Counted from the stretch's first letter, positions 1-7,016 are shown. The stretch: DNA of 11,065 bases from Streptomyces caniferus (GCF_009811555.1 NZ_BLIN01000008.1:1-11065); one strand, 5' to 3'. Program-made: numbers and translations. The notes: generated by a model from the sequence alone, not told the origin.

Positions 1-20
1 CGGCCGCTGCGCCGCGACCC

Positions 21-56
21 CTGTGGATAACTCTCGGGCGACGCAGTTATCCACAG
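21..56. promoter_or_regulatory. Inverted pair of DnaA-box-like 9-mers
   Basis: A perfect 12-bp inverted repeat, CTGTGGATAACT at 21-32 and AGTTATCCACAG at 45-56, is separated by 12 bp. Each arm contains TTATCCACA, on the minus strand at 22-30 and on the plus strand at 47-55. This 9-mer is the classical bacterial DnaA box; Streptomyces DnaA is known to prefer the close variant TTGTCCACA. The pair lies about 50 bp upstream of the helicase start at 107, so DnaA could bind and modulate that promoter. As RNA the same repeat could form a 12-bp stem, so a terminator for an unseen upstream gene is the main alternative. The sequence match is certain; the function is inferred. Confidence 0.6.
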
Positions 57-106
57 CTTCGGGCGGGCATTCGCGCGTTGTCAGTGGCATCGGGTTGCAT
101 GGGGGC

Positions 107-2269
107 ATGAGCAACGAAGATCTGCGTGCCGCAGCCGATGCCGTCCTGAGCCTCGTCGGGGATCCCGGCGGCGAGGCCAGGCTGCGCGAGGATCAGTGGC
201 GGGCGATCGAGGCGCTGGTCGCCGACCACCGCCGCGCGCTGGTCGTACAGCGCACGGGCTGGGGCAAGTCCGCGGTCTATTTCGTCGCGACGGCGCTGCT
301 GCGTGAGCGCGGCAGCGGACCGACCGTGATCGTCTCCCCGCTGCTCGCGCTGATGCGCAATCAGGTCGAGGCCGCCGCGCGGGCCGGGATCCGCGCCCGC
401 ACGATCAACTCCGCCAACACCGAGGAGTGGGACACCGTCCAGGCCGAGGTGGCGGCCGGCGAGGTGGACGTCCTGCTGGTCAGCCCCGAGCGCCTCAACA
501 ACCCGGACTTCCGCGACCAGGTGCTGCCCAAGCTCGCGGCGGCGACCGGTCTGCTGGTGGTCGACGAAGCGCACTGCATCTCCGACTGGGGCCATGATTT
601 CCGGCCGGACTACCGACGGCTGCGCACCATGCTCGCCGATCTCCCGCCCGGTGTGCCCGTGCTCGCCACCACGGCCACGGCCAACGCGCGGGTGACCGCC
701 GATGTCGCCGAACAGCTCGGCACGGGCGGGGGCTCCACCGAGGCACTGGTGCTGCGCGGGCCGCTGGACCGGGAGAGCCTGAGCCTGGGCGTCCTCCCGC
801 TGCCGGACGCCGCGCACCGGCTCGCCTGGCTCGCGGACCATCTGCACGAGCTGCCGGGCTCGGGGATCATCTATACGCTCACCGTTGCCGCAGCCGAGGA
901 GGTCACGGCCTTCCTGCGTCATCGGGGGCACACGGTCTCCTCGTACACCGGCAAGACGGAGAACGCCGACCGCCAGCAGGCCGAGGACGATCTGCTCGCC
1001 AATCGCGTCAAGGCGCTGGTGGCGACCTCGGCGCTGGGCATGGGCTTCGACAAGCCCGACCTGGGTTTCGTGGTGCACATGGGTTCGCCGTCGTCCCCCA
1101 TCGCGTACTACCAGCAGGTGGGCCGGGCCGGCCGTGGGGTCGAGCACGCCGAGGTGCTGTTGCTGCCCGGGCGGGAGGACGAGGCGATCTGGAAGTACTT
1201 CGCCTCGCTGGCCTTCCCGCCCGAGGAGCAGGTGCGGCGGACGCTGGACGTCCTGGCGGCCGCCGGCCGGCCGGTGTCCCTGCCGGCCCTGGAGCCGCAG
1301 GTCGAACTGCGCCGCTCACGCCTGGAGATCATGCTCAAGGTGCTCGATGTGGACGGCGCCGTACAGCGCGTCAAGGGTGGCTGGACCTCCACCGGCCGCC
1401 CGTGGTCGTACGACGCCGAGCGTTATGCGTGGGTGACGCGCCAGCGCGAGGCCGAGCAGCAGGCGATGCGGGAGTACGCCACCACGACGGGCTGCCGCAT
1501 GGAGTTCCTGCGACGGCAGCTGGACGACGAGGCGGCCGTGGCGTGCGGGCGCTGCGACAACTGTGCCGGGGCGCGGTTCACCACCGAGGTGTCCGCCGCA
1601 GCGCTGGAGGGGGCGCGCGGTGAGCTGGGACGGCCCGGGGTGGAAGTGGAGCCGCGGCGGATGTGGCCGACGGGCCTGCCGGCCGTCGGTGTCGACCTCA
1701 AGGGGCGTATCCCGGCAGGTGAGCTGGCCGCGACCGGCCGCGCACTGGGCCGGCTCTCCGATATCGGGTGGGGCAACCGGCTGCGCCCGATGCTCGCCCC
1801 GCAGGCCCCGGACGGCCCGGTCCCCGACGATGTCGCGGCCGCGGTGGTCACCGTGCTCGCCGACTGGGCCAAGGGCCCCGGTGGTTGGGCCTCGGGGGCG
1901 GCGGACGCACCGGCCCGCCCGGTGGGCGTCGTCGCGCTCTCCTCGCGCAGCCGCCCGCAGCTGATCCGGTCGCTGGCCGAGCGGATCGCCGCAGTCGGCC
2001 GCATGCCGTTCCTGGGCGCGGTGACCTCGGTGGACGACGGTGCCGACGGCAGGATTCCGCGCAGCAACAGTGCCCAGCGGCTCCGGGCTCTGGACGGTTC
2101 GCTGGGCGTACCACCCGAGCTGGCGCAGGCGTTGGAGTCGGCGGGCGGTCCGGTGCTGCTGGTGGACGACTACGCCGATACCGGCTGGACGCTGGCCGTG
2201 GCCGCCCGGCTGCTGCGCCGGGCGGGGGCAGCGGAGGTGTTTCCGCTGGTCCTCGCCGTACAGGGCTAG
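107..2269 (+). CDS. RecQ-family ATP-dependent DNA helicase with C-terminal phosphoribosyltransferase-like domain
   Basis: This 720-aa protein is a superfamily 2 helicase expected to unwind DNA 3'-5' using ATP in recombination and repair. Visible motifs are the Q-type motif around residue 30, Walker A TGWGKS at 50-55, DEAH at 153-156 followed by the RecQ-typical [20 protein letters not shown] at 187-192 and motif [11 protein letters not shown] at 336-344. Zinc-site cysteines lie at 463, 480, 483 and 486. No HRDC domain follows. Instead residues about 600-720 look like a phosphoribosyltransferase fold, with the PRPP-loop motif [13 protein letters not shown] at 683-695, resembling ComF-type proteins. 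The ATG at 107 is chosen because the upstream extension runs into the DnaA-box repeat and the domain begins soon after 107. Its Shine-Dalgarno is weak, with a G run at 101-105 too close to the ATG. The helicase call is firm; the role of the PRTase-like domain is unknown. Confidence 0.93.
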   Translation: MSNEDLRAAADAVLSLVGDPGGEARLREDQWRAIEALVADHRRALVVQRTGWGKSAVYFVATALLRERGSGPTVIVSPLLALMRNQVEAAARAGIRARTINSANTEEWDTVQAEVAAGEVDVLLVSPERLNNPDFRDQVLPKLAAATGLLVVDEAHCISDWGHDFRPDYRRLRTMLADLPPGVPVLATTATANARVTADVAEQLGTGGGSTEALVLRGPLDRESLSLGVLPLPDAAHRLAWLADHLHELPGSGIIYTLTVAAAEEVTAFLRHRGHTVSSYTGKTENADRQQAEDDLLANRVKALVATSALGMGFDKPDLGFVVHMGSPSSPIAYYQQVGRAGRGVEHAEVLLLPGREDEAIWKYFASLAFPPEEQVRRTLDVLAAAGRPVSLPALEPQVELRRSRLEIMLKVLDVDGAVQRVKGGWTSTGRPWSYDAERYAWVTRQREAEQQAMREYATTTGCRMEFLRRQLDDEAAVACGRCDNCAGARFTTEVSAAALEGARGELGRPGVEVEPRRMWPTGLPAVGVDLKGRIPAGELAATGRALGRLSDIGWGNRLRPMLAPQAPDGPVPDDVAAAVVTVLADWAKGPGGWASGAADAPARPVGVVALSSRSRPQLIRSLAERIAAVGRMPFLGAVTSVDDGADGRIPRSNSAQRLRALDGSLGVPPELAQALESAGGPVLLVDDYADTGWTLAVAARLLRRAGAAEVFPLVLAVQG

Positions 2270-2281
2270 GGGCCGTACGGC
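2255..2281 (+). terminator. Hairpin across the helicase stop codon
   Basis: GCCGTAC at 2255-2261 pairs perfectly with GTACGGC at 2275-2281 around a 13-nt loop that contains the TAG stop. There is no T tract, as is common for GC-rich actinobacterial terminators. The stem is short, so this is only a weak terminator candidate. The remainder of the gap to 2486 shows no gene or other convincing element. Confidence 0.3.
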
Positions 2282-2486
2282 ACGCGGCGACGGGAAGGAA
2301 CATTTGCCACTCCCCGGGCGATTCCGGTCACGGGCGGGAATTGCTCGTTGCCGCATGCCTGTACGACCGCGAGAATTGGAGTTGCTTCCCCGTACCGGCC
2401 GTCCGTGGTCAGGCAGGGCCATGCCGTGGTGCCCATCCGCGCCAGGCCGCCGCCCGACGTGCGGACGCGTAGACGATGGGAGGAAC

Positions 2487-3200
2487 GTGACCTTCGGCTT
2501 CGCCCCGCCCCCGCAGGTGCCCCCGCCCACGTCCGCCGACTCCGCCGCACGACTCGGCCGCATGCTGGAGCCCGCCGAATGGGCCTCGGCCGGCATCCCG
2601 TTGCTGCGCAATCCCCGTGAGGTCGTCGCCGGCCTGCACGACCGTCACCGGCCGGTGCCGTCGACGGCCATCGTCGCAGTGCTCGACGTGCAGGAGCGGG
2701 TGACGGCCAGCGCCTCGTTCACGGAGCTCACGGCCGCTCCCGACGGCTGGGAGTTCCGCAATGCGCTCCTGGTGCATCTGCGCCGGGTGATCCCGCACGA
2801 CCTGCGGCTGCGCGCCCCGGTCCGGACCGCCGTGCTGCTCTACTGCCGTGAGGGCGAGCCTTTGTGGACGGAGACGGACGGGGCCTGGATGTGGGGGCTG
2901 CGCGACGCCTGCACGCTGCACGGGCTCCGTTGCGGGGCATACATCACGCTGACCCCGGACCGCTGGCAGGTGCTGGGAGAGGGCCGGGGCGGGCGCCGCC
3001 CCAAACCGTCCACCGTGGACAAGCCCGTCACGGCAGCACGCCGGACGGGGGCGGAACGGATGGAGACTCGTCGCACGACGGCGGCGCGCCCCGAGGCGCC
3101 CCATACGGCCGCGCCTCTGCCCGCCGCACCGAACCGGTCGATGGCGCGGCGCACGGGAGGCGGCGCCCCGGAAGCCCATCGGCACACGGCCGCACGCTGA
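2487..3200 (+). CDS. Conserved hypothetical protein, possible degenerate RadC/JAB-like core
   Basis: This 237-aa protein starts at GTG 2487, set by a strong Shine-Dalgarno GGGAGGA at 2478-2484. I do not recognise it with confidence. Residues 1-18 are proline-rich. Residues about 20-165 form a folded core with alternating beta-like segments: AIVAVLDVQERV at 61-72, RTAVLLYCREGE at 113-124 and a helix followed by CGAYITLTPDRW at 149-160. The order LDxxxRV, then a hydrophobic strand, a charged loop and an amphipathic helix recalls RadC/JAB proteins, but the metal-binding HxH motif is absent. Residues 166-237 are rich in Arg, Ala, Pro and Thr and probably disordered. No signal peptide or membrane segment is seen. 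It follows the helicase by 217 bp on the same strand and has its own hairpin just after the stop, so it may be separately transcribed. Confidence 0.8.
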   Translation: MTFGFAPPPQVPPPTSADSAARLGRMLEPAEWASAGIPLLRNPREVVAGLHDRHRPVPSTAIVAVLDVQERVTASASFTELTAAPDGWEFRNALLVHLRRVIPHDLRLRAPVRTAVLLYCREGEPLWTETDGAWMWGLRDACTLHGLRCGAYITLTPDRWQVLGEGRGGRRPKPSTVDKPVTAARRTGAERMETRRTTAARPEAPHTAAPLPAAPNRSMARRTGGGAPEAHRHTAAR

Positions 3201-3205
3201 GCGGA

Positions 3206-3225
3206 CCGGGCGGACGTACGCCCGG
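3206..3225 (+). terminator. Terminator-like hairpin after the 237-aa gene
   Basis: CCGGGCG at 3206-3212 pairs perfectly with CGCCCGG at 3219-3225 around a 6-nt loop, only 5 bp after the TGA stop at 3198-3200. Its location and GC-rich 7-bp stem fit an intrinsic terminator without a T tract. Confidence 0.55.
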
Positions 3226-3352
3226 CTTCCGGCGGCAGAAGCAGGCACCTCGCCGGGCGTGCCATGACCCACGGCAGACGGCCCGCGCATCCCGGTGGTG
3301 GCAGAAGTCAGACGGTCACGACCGGCACACCTCCGCCTCTCCGCCGAAGCCC

Positions 3353-3384
3353 CCGGCCCGGCGTCCCGACCTCGTCCGGGCCGG
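3353..3384. repeat. 9-bp inverted repeat in the convergent gap
   Basis: CCGGCCCGG at 3353-3361 and CCGGGCCGG at 3376-3384 are perfect reverse complements with a 14-nt loop. The repeat lies between two converging genes, so it may add to bidirectional termination. Such GC-only repeats also arise easily by chance in this kind of DNA. Confidence 0.35.
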
Positions 3385-3395
3385 AGCGCAAGCGA

Positions 3396-3422
3396 GCCCG
3401 ACGGCCTTCGGGGCCGACGGGC
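3396..3422 (-). terminator. Strong hairpin downstream of the minus-strand gene
   Basis: GCCCGACGGCC at 3396-3406 pairs with GGCCGACGGGC at 3412-3422, giving ten pairs with one central A-A mismatch and a 5-nt loop. It begins about 20 bp beyond the minus-strand stop at 3442-3444, the right place to end the rnhB-side transcript. It can also form on the plus strand. Confidence 0.6.
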
Positions 3423-3441
3423 TGTTGCGAACCGGAAGCGG

Positions 3442-4083
3442 TCAGGCGGGTGCTCCGAGAACGGTGTTGATCCGCTGCGGGTCGCCGCAGACGATCAGCA
3501 GCGTTCCGGCACGGGCCATCGCCGCGGGCAGCGCCTGCGCGGTGACCTCGTCCGTACCGCCGTTCATGGCGACGACCACGACGGGCCGGCCGGTGGCACG
3601 CTCGGCACCGGCGTCCGCGTAGAACACATCGTCCGCGGCGTCGTGTTGGGCCCAGTAGGACGCCTCGCCGAAGGACAGTTCATGCGCGGCCCACGGGTGC
3701 GTTTCACCGGTGGTCAGCATCAGGATGTCGCCCGGCGCACGCCCGGAGTCCAGCAGCAGGTCGACGGCCTCGTCGGCGGCGTCGACGGCGCCGGCGGCGG
3801 GTGCCAGCTGGAGCTGTGCTCCCGCGGCGGCGCCGGGCTGGCCGGCGGGCGGCTGCGGGGAGCTGGTGCGCTGCGCCGGCGGAGCGGCGACAGGACCACG
3901 CGGCGGGGCAGCAGGTCCGGGCTTGCCCGGACGGACACTGGACGCGGGGCCACGCGGCGGCGCGGGGCGGGGACCGGGACCAGGAACGGGACGGGGGGTC
4001 GGCGCGGTACGGCCGGCGGCCGGAGTTGCGCGGGGACCCGGGACACTCTCGTGAATCTGAGGCTCCTCGGGGATGAGAGGCAT
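3442..4083 (-). CDS. Proline-rich hypothetical protein with C-terminal helicase-like fragment
   Basis: This 213-aa protein has a low-complexity Pro/Ala/Gly/Arg region at about residues 13-92 and a folded C-terminal domain at about 95-210. The domain contains GDILMLTTGETHPWAAHELS at 118-137, GRPVVVVAMNGG at 165-176 and GTLLIVCGDPQR at 193-204. These segments distantly recall the C-terminal part of UvrD-like superfamily 1 helicases, but there is no Walker A or DEAD-type motif, so ATPase activity is unlikely. The ATG at 4083 is preferred over an in-frame ATG at 4122. The 13 codons between them (such as CTT, TTT, AGA, TTT) are unlike the GC-ending codons of the gene. No good Shine-Dalgarno is visible, so translation may be leaderless or coupled. 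It lies 66 bp downstream of rnhB on the same strand and is probably co-transcribed. Function is unknown. Confidence 0.75.
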   Translation of the reverse strand: MPLIPEEPQIHESVPGPRATPAAGRTAPTPRPVPGPGPRPAPPRGPASSVRPGKPGPAAPPRGPVAAPPAQRTSSPQPPAGQPGAAAGAQLQLAPAAGAVDAADEAVDLLLDSGRAPGDILMLTTGETHPWAAHELSFGEASYWAQHDAADDVFYADAGAERATGRPVVVVAMNGGTDEVTAQALPAAMARAGTLLIVCGDPQRINTVLGAPA

Positions 4084-4149
4084 AAAGGGATGTCTATCAA
4101 ACGTAAGTGCGGAACGCGTCATCGGGTACCGAATTGATGTGCGTACCGC

Positions 4150-4848
4150 TCAGAAATCGAAGCCGAGTTGGCCACCGGCTTCCAGAGCGGCTGCTTCGGG
4201 GGTGATGCGCGCCTTCTTCAGATGCCGCCAGCGGGGCAGGGCATCCATGTAGGACCACGACACTCGGTGGTGCGGCGTAGGACCGTACTCCTCCAGGGCA
4301 ATGCGATGGGTCGGTGAGGGGTAGCCTGCGTTGGCCGCGAAGTCGAAGTCGGCGTAGACCAGGCCCAGTTCGGCCATCATCGCGTCGCGTCGCACCTTGG
4401 CGATCACGGACGCGGCGGCGACCGCGATGCAGGACTGGTCGCCCTTGATGACCGTGCGGACTTGCCATGGCGCGCCCAGGTAGTTGTGCTTGCCGTCGAG
4501 AATGATCGCGTCCGGCTGAACCGGCAGCGCCTCCAGGGCCCGGACTGCCGCGAGCCGCAGGGCCGCGGTCATGCCCAGTGCGTCGATCTCCTCGGGCGAG
4601 GAGTGCCCCAGGGCGTACGACGTGACCCACTCGCCGAGCACTTCGCACAGTTCGCGGCGCTTGGGGGTCAGCAGCTTGGAATCGGTGAGACCGTCGGGCG
4701 GCCGGCGCAGACCGGTGATGGCTGCGCAGACGCTGACCGGACCGGCCCAGGCTCCGCGCCCGACCTCGTCGATACCTGCAACGACCTTGGCGCCCGTCGT
4801 GGCGCGCAATGATCGCTCGACGGAATGGGTGGGGGGCTCGTACGGCAT
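4150..4848 (-). CDS. rnhB: Ribonuclease HII
   Basis: RNase HII cuts the RNA strand of RNA-DNA hybrids and starts removal of single ribonucleotides misincorporated into DNA. The 232-aa protein shows the family signature GIDEVGRG with metal ligands Asp27 and Glu28, then LTDSKLL at 54-60, LDGK with Asp118, KGD with Asp137, and [11 protein letters not shown] at 145-155. These match the four acidic catalytic residues of the family. It is somewhat longer than E. coli RnhB (198 aa), mainly at the C-terminal end. I chose ATG 4848 (MPYEPPTH...), the N terminus I associate with Streptomyces homologues. A GTG at 4890 would add 14 residues and has the better Shine-Dalgarno, AGGTGG at 4898-4903 on the minus strand. 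The gene is followed on the same strand by the proline-rich protein. Confidence 0.95.
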   Translation of the reverse strand: MPYEPPTHSVERSLRATTGAKVVAGIDEVGRGAWAGPVSVCAAITGLRRPPDGLTDSKLLTPKRRELCEVLGEWVTSYALGHSSPEEIDALGMTAALRLAAVRALEALPVQPDAIILDGKHNYLGAPWQVRTVIKGDQSCIAVAAASVIAKVRRDAMMAELGLVYADFDFAANAGYPSPTHRIALEEYGPTPHHRVSWSYMDALPRWRHLKKARITPEAAALEAGGQLGFDF

Positions 4849-4884
4849 GGCGCCAGCAAGGTTACGCCTATTCGGCTCAGCCGT

Positions 4885-4920
4885 CCGCACCGGATCCCCA
4901 CCTGGTGGGAAACGGTGCGG
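4885..4920 (-). promoter_or_regulatory. Nested hairpin overlapping the rnhB Shine-Dalgarno
   Basis: CCGCACCG at 4885-4892 pairs perfectly with CGGTGCGG at 4913-4920. Inside it, CCCACC at 4897-4902 and GGTGGG at 4904-4909 form a second perfect palindrome. On the minus strand the inner arm supplies AGGTGG at 4903-4898, a good Shine-Dalgarno 7 nt before the GTG at 4890, which itself falls in the outer stem. The structure could therefore hide the ribosome site. If translation begins at 4848, this is simply a structured 5' leader. Confidence 0.5.
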
Positions 4921-4925
4921 GCAGC

Positions 4926-4984
4926 CGCATGAGCAGCATGCGAACGGGACCCGCCGCTTCCGCTACCGATGGGTATGCGGAAGC
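4926..4984. repeat. Two further hairpins upstream of rnhB
   Basis: CGCATG at 4926-4931 pairs with CATGCG at 4937-4942 around 5 nt. Next, GCTTCCGC at 4956-4963 pairs with GCGGAAGC at 4977-4984. Within that stem TACC at 4964-4967 pairs with GGTA at 4972-4975 across a GATG tetraloop, with one bulged T at 4976. The second stem is thus 12 bp with a single bulge. With the hairpin at 4885-4920 there are three in 100 bases. They may be leader structure, terminators or a small RNA. Confidence 0.45.
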
Positions 4985-5200
4985 TGGATCAGGCGAGGCG
5001 CGGCCGGCGCCGGAGGCTGCCGTTCCCTCGCCCCGAGCGGAGCCGTGCGGGGTGAAGTAGCCGCCCGAGGCCGGTGGTTGGAGGACGCCCGGAAGACGGC
5101 AGCGGACCGCAGCGGACGGATACGGCGGATGGGCGCGACGAACAGGCGCGAGCACGCCGCAGCGGGCGGGATGGGCGCGGAGCGAGGCGGTGGCCGTGCG

Positions 5201-6109
5201 TCAGTCGGCGAGGGTGGGTGTCCAGGACGGGAGCGGCTCGGTGCCTTCCAGCCATGCCTCAGGAGGGTGGCCGGCGTGCCCGGCGGCGACGATGCCGCCG
5301 ACGATGGCGCACGTGGTGTCCACATCGCCGCCCGCCTGAGCAGTGGTCCAAAACGCCCGCTCGTAGTTGCCCAGATGCCGGGCCGCGGCCCAGAGCGCGA
5401 AGGGCACCGTGTCGTGGGCGCTGGTGCGCCGTCCACAGCCCAGGACGGCGGCGACGGTGCTGGAGTCGGCGTAGTCGAGCATGTCGCGGGCGCGGCGCAG
5501 TCCGGCCTGCACGGCGCTGCGCGGGATCAGCTCCAGCACACCGTCCAGCAGCTGTTCGGGGCCGGTGTCACGGGCCGGGTCGGCCACCAGGGCGGCCGCG
5601 GCGGCGACGGCCATGGCGCCGACGACGGCCTCACGGTGCTGATGGGTGGTGTAGGCGGAGATCTCCGCCTGGTGGGTGGCCTGCTCGGGGTCGTCGGCGT
5701 ACCAGGCGCCGAGGGGAGCGATACGCATGGCCGCTCCGTTGCCCCACGAGCCCTGACCGTTGAAGAGTCCCGATGCCAGCTCGCGCCAGTCCCCGCCCTC
5801 GCGGATCAGCCGCAGCATCCGATTGACGGCCGGGCCGTAGCCGCGGTCGAAGTCATGGCGGTCGGCGAAGGAGCGGGCGAGCGCGTCCTGATCGATCCGG
5901 CCGTGGGCGGTGAGCACGGCCAGGACGGAACAGGCCATCTCGGTGTCGTCGGTCCACTGCCAGGGGGAGGGAGGCAGCTCGCGGCGCTTGAGGGAGGGGT
6001 AATGGGCGGGGACGAAGAACTGGGATCCGAGCGCATCACCCACGGAGAGGCCGCGCAGGCTCGCCAGAGCTCGCGCACAGCGGTCTGCGTCACGGTGGTC
6101 GGGGGTCAT
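5201..6109 (-). CDS. ADP-ribosylglycohydrolase (DraG/ARH family)
   Basis: This 302-aa protein belongs to the family that removes ADP-ribose from proteins or small molecules using a two-metal centre. Motifs in order are LSVGDALG around Gly24-Asp25, WTDDTE at 52-57 (Thr53, Asp54 and Asp55 are typical metal ligands), GNGAAMRIAPLG at 123-134, TTHQHREAVVGA at 154-165 and QAGGDVDTT at 258-266, with Asp262, Asp264 and Thr265 completing the metal site. All expected metal-binding residues are present, so it should be active. No signal peptide is seen, so it acts in the cytosol. The start is ATG 6109, just 11 bp after the stop of the upstream histidine phosphatase gene, so the two are probably one operon. 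Its own Shine-Dalgarno is weak, which fits translational coupling. A longer frame reaching 6358 overlaps the phosphatase gene and is not used. The substrate cannot be read from the sequence. Confidence 0.9.
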   Translation of the reverse strand: MTPDHRDADRCARALASLRGLSVGDALGSQFFVPAHYPSLKRRELPPSPWQWTDDTEMACSVLAVLTAHGRIDQDALARSFADRHDFDRGYGPAVNRMLRLIREGGDWRELASGLFNGQGSWGNGAAMRIAPLGAWYADDPEQATHQAEISAYTTHQHREAVVGAMAVAAAAALVADPARDTGPEQLLDGVLELIPRSAVQAGLRRARDMLDYADSSTVAAVLGCGRRTSAHDTVPFALWAAARHLGNYERAFWTTAQAGGDVDTTCAIVGGIVAAGHAGHPPEAWLEGTEPLPSWTPTLAD

Positions 6110-6120
6110 CGCTGTGCACT

Positions 6121-6780
6121 CTAACCGGTGACGCCATAAGACTCGGGTACACACCAGCGCTCGAAGGGCCGGTCCAGGCTGTAGCGGCCGTCCGGACCGA
6201 GCAGCAGGATGCGCCGCTCCGCGTTGTCGGGGTTGGACAGCGACTCGAAGTCGGCCACCGTCCAGTGGAACCACCGCATGCAGAACAGTCTCATGGTGAG
6301 ACCGTGCGTGACGATGAGGACGTTCGGCGGGTGGTCCGGGTCCTCGAAGCTGCGCCACAGGCTCTCCAGGAACGCCCCGACCCGGTCGTAGACATCGGCC
6401 CCGGACTCGCCCTGGGCGAAGCGGTAGAAGAAGTGACCGTAGGCGTCCCGGTAGGCCTTCTGCCGTCGCACGTCGTCGCGGTCCTGCCAGTTCCCCCAGT
6501 CCTGCTCGCGCAGCCGGGGCTCCTCGCGCACCCGGACCCTGGCGGGATCGAGGCCGAGTTCGCGGAAGGTCTGGTGGGTTCGGCGGTAGGGCGAGACATA
6601 GGCGGAGACCCGTTCCTCGCCGAACATCTCGCGCAGCGGACCGCCGGCTTCCTTCGCCTGCCGCAGCCCGGTCTCGGTGAGGGAGAGCGCATGATCGGGC
6701 TCCCGCTCGTACACGGTGTCATCGACATTCCCCGCCGACTCTCCATGGCGGATGAGGACGATGCGTCGGGGCCGAGCCAT
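6121..6780 (-). CDS. Histidine phosphatase family protein (phosphoglycerate mutase-like)
   Basis: This 219-aa protein belongs to the histidine phosphatase superfamily, which transfers phosphate through a catalytic histidine. The signature RHGES lies at 11-15, with His12 as nucleophile. LTETGLRQA at 34-42, SPYRRT at 63-68 (Arg of the phosphate pocket), LREQDWGNWQ at 90-99 with Glu92 as the likely acid, and VTHG with His159 at 157-160 complete the pocket. It is shorter than classic phosphoglycerate mutases (about 250 aa) and has a C terminus rich in aromatic residues, so it is more likely a general phosphatase than a glycolytic mutase. No signal peptide is present. It is the first gene of a probable two-gene unit with the ADP-ribosylglycohydrolase and is divergent from a TetR gene across 247 bp. 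The start is the ATG at 6780; no strong Shine-Dalgarno is visible. Confidence 0.9.
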   Translation of the reverse strand: MARPRRIVLIRHGESAGNVDDTVYEREPDHALSLTETGLRQAKEAGGPLREMFGEERVSAYVSPYRRTHQTFRELGLDPARVRVREEPRLREQDWGNWQDRDDVRRQKAYRDAYGHFFYRFAQGESGADVYDRVGAFLESLWRSFEDPDHPPNVLIVTHGLTMRLFCMRWFHWTVADFESLSNPDNAERRILLLGPDGRYSLDRPFERWCVPESYGVTG

Positions 6781-6876
6781 GCCGCCAGCCTAAATCGCCC
6801 GCTTTGTACATGCCGCACGCAGTCAAGGGACCACAGCAGGACGGCGAGCCTCGCCGCGACCCCGGCAAGGCCACGG

Positions 6877-6911
6877 CGGCACGCGGCGGGCAGCGACCGA
6901 CCGCGGTGCCG
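6877..6911. repeat. Imperfect hairpin in the divergent gap
   Basis: CGGCACGCGG at 6877-6886 pairs with CCGCGGTGCCG at 6901-6911, giving ten base pairs with one bulged G around a 14-nt loop. It lies between the phosphatase and TetR starts. It could be leader structure for the phosphatase transcript or a chance GC-rich repeat. Confidence 0.3.
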
Positions 6912-6969
6912 ACCGGCATCGCGTAATGAGTTCCGAGCGGACATTCCCCCTCCTCACGCAAATGCAACC

Positions 6970-6988
6970 CTCGTCGCATTACGATGAG
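6970..6988. promoter_or_regulatory. Candidate TetR operator and -10 element
   Basis: The 19-bp sequence CTCGTCGCATTACGATGAG is an imperfect palindrome with seven of nine arm positions symmetrical around a central T. It contains TACGAT at 6980-6985, a fair match to a -10 hexamer on the plus strand, about 43 bp before the TetR start at 7028. A regulator bound here would block its own promoter. I see no good -35 sequence. Copies of AATGCAAC lie at 6961-6968 and 7009-7016. Confidence 0.45.
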
Positions 6989-7016
6989 GATGACACGGGC
7001 AACGCACTAATGCAAC

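Larger units (their letters stand above)
4849..5200. other. 352-base gap without a convincing gene
   Basis: This gap separates rnhB from the ADP-ribosylglycohydrolase gene, both on the minus strand. Short open frames on either strand lack the GC-ending codon pattern of the neighbouring genes or a convincing start. It must hold the rnhB promoter and the terminator of the phosphatase-glycohydrolase unit, but I cannot place either. Its left third contains several strong hairpins, listed separately; the stretch from about 4985 to 5200 shows nothing I can support. Confidence 0.6.

Noticed and set aside
23..106. N-terminal extension of the helicase frame to position 23
   Set aside because: It runs through the DnaA-box repeat, has no ribosome site, and adds residues unlike any helicase N terminus.
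1316..2611. 431-codon open frame on the minus strand
   Set aside because: It is antisense to the helicase gene; long shadow frames are expected in GC-rich DNA.
3264..3470. Short plus-strand open frame in the convergent gap
   Set aside because: It crosses two terminator-like hairpins and overlaps the end of the minus-strand gene; the translation is low-complexity Arg/Pro/Ser.
4084..4122. 13-residue N-terminal extension of the proline-rich protein
   Set aside because: Its codons are rich in A or T at the third position, unlike the gene, and no ribosome site precedes it.
4930..5060. Possible small plus-strand gene in the 352-base gap
   Set aside because: There is no good ribosome site, third positions are mixed, and it overlaps hairpins instead of showing a protein-like pattern.
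5424..5434. GTCCACAG as a DnaA box
   Set aside because: Only the GTCCACA core matches; it is single, inside a coding region, and lacks the TT start of the consensus.
4571..6124. 517-codon open frame on the plus strand
   Set aside because: It is antisense to rnhB and the glycohydrolase, which carry clear family motifs, and itself shows no recognisable domain.
6110..6358. Extension of the ADP-ribosylglycohydrolase frame to 6358
   Set aside because: It overlaps the phosphatase gene in another frame and reads as Arg/Pro-rich shadow sequence; family homology begins just after 6109.
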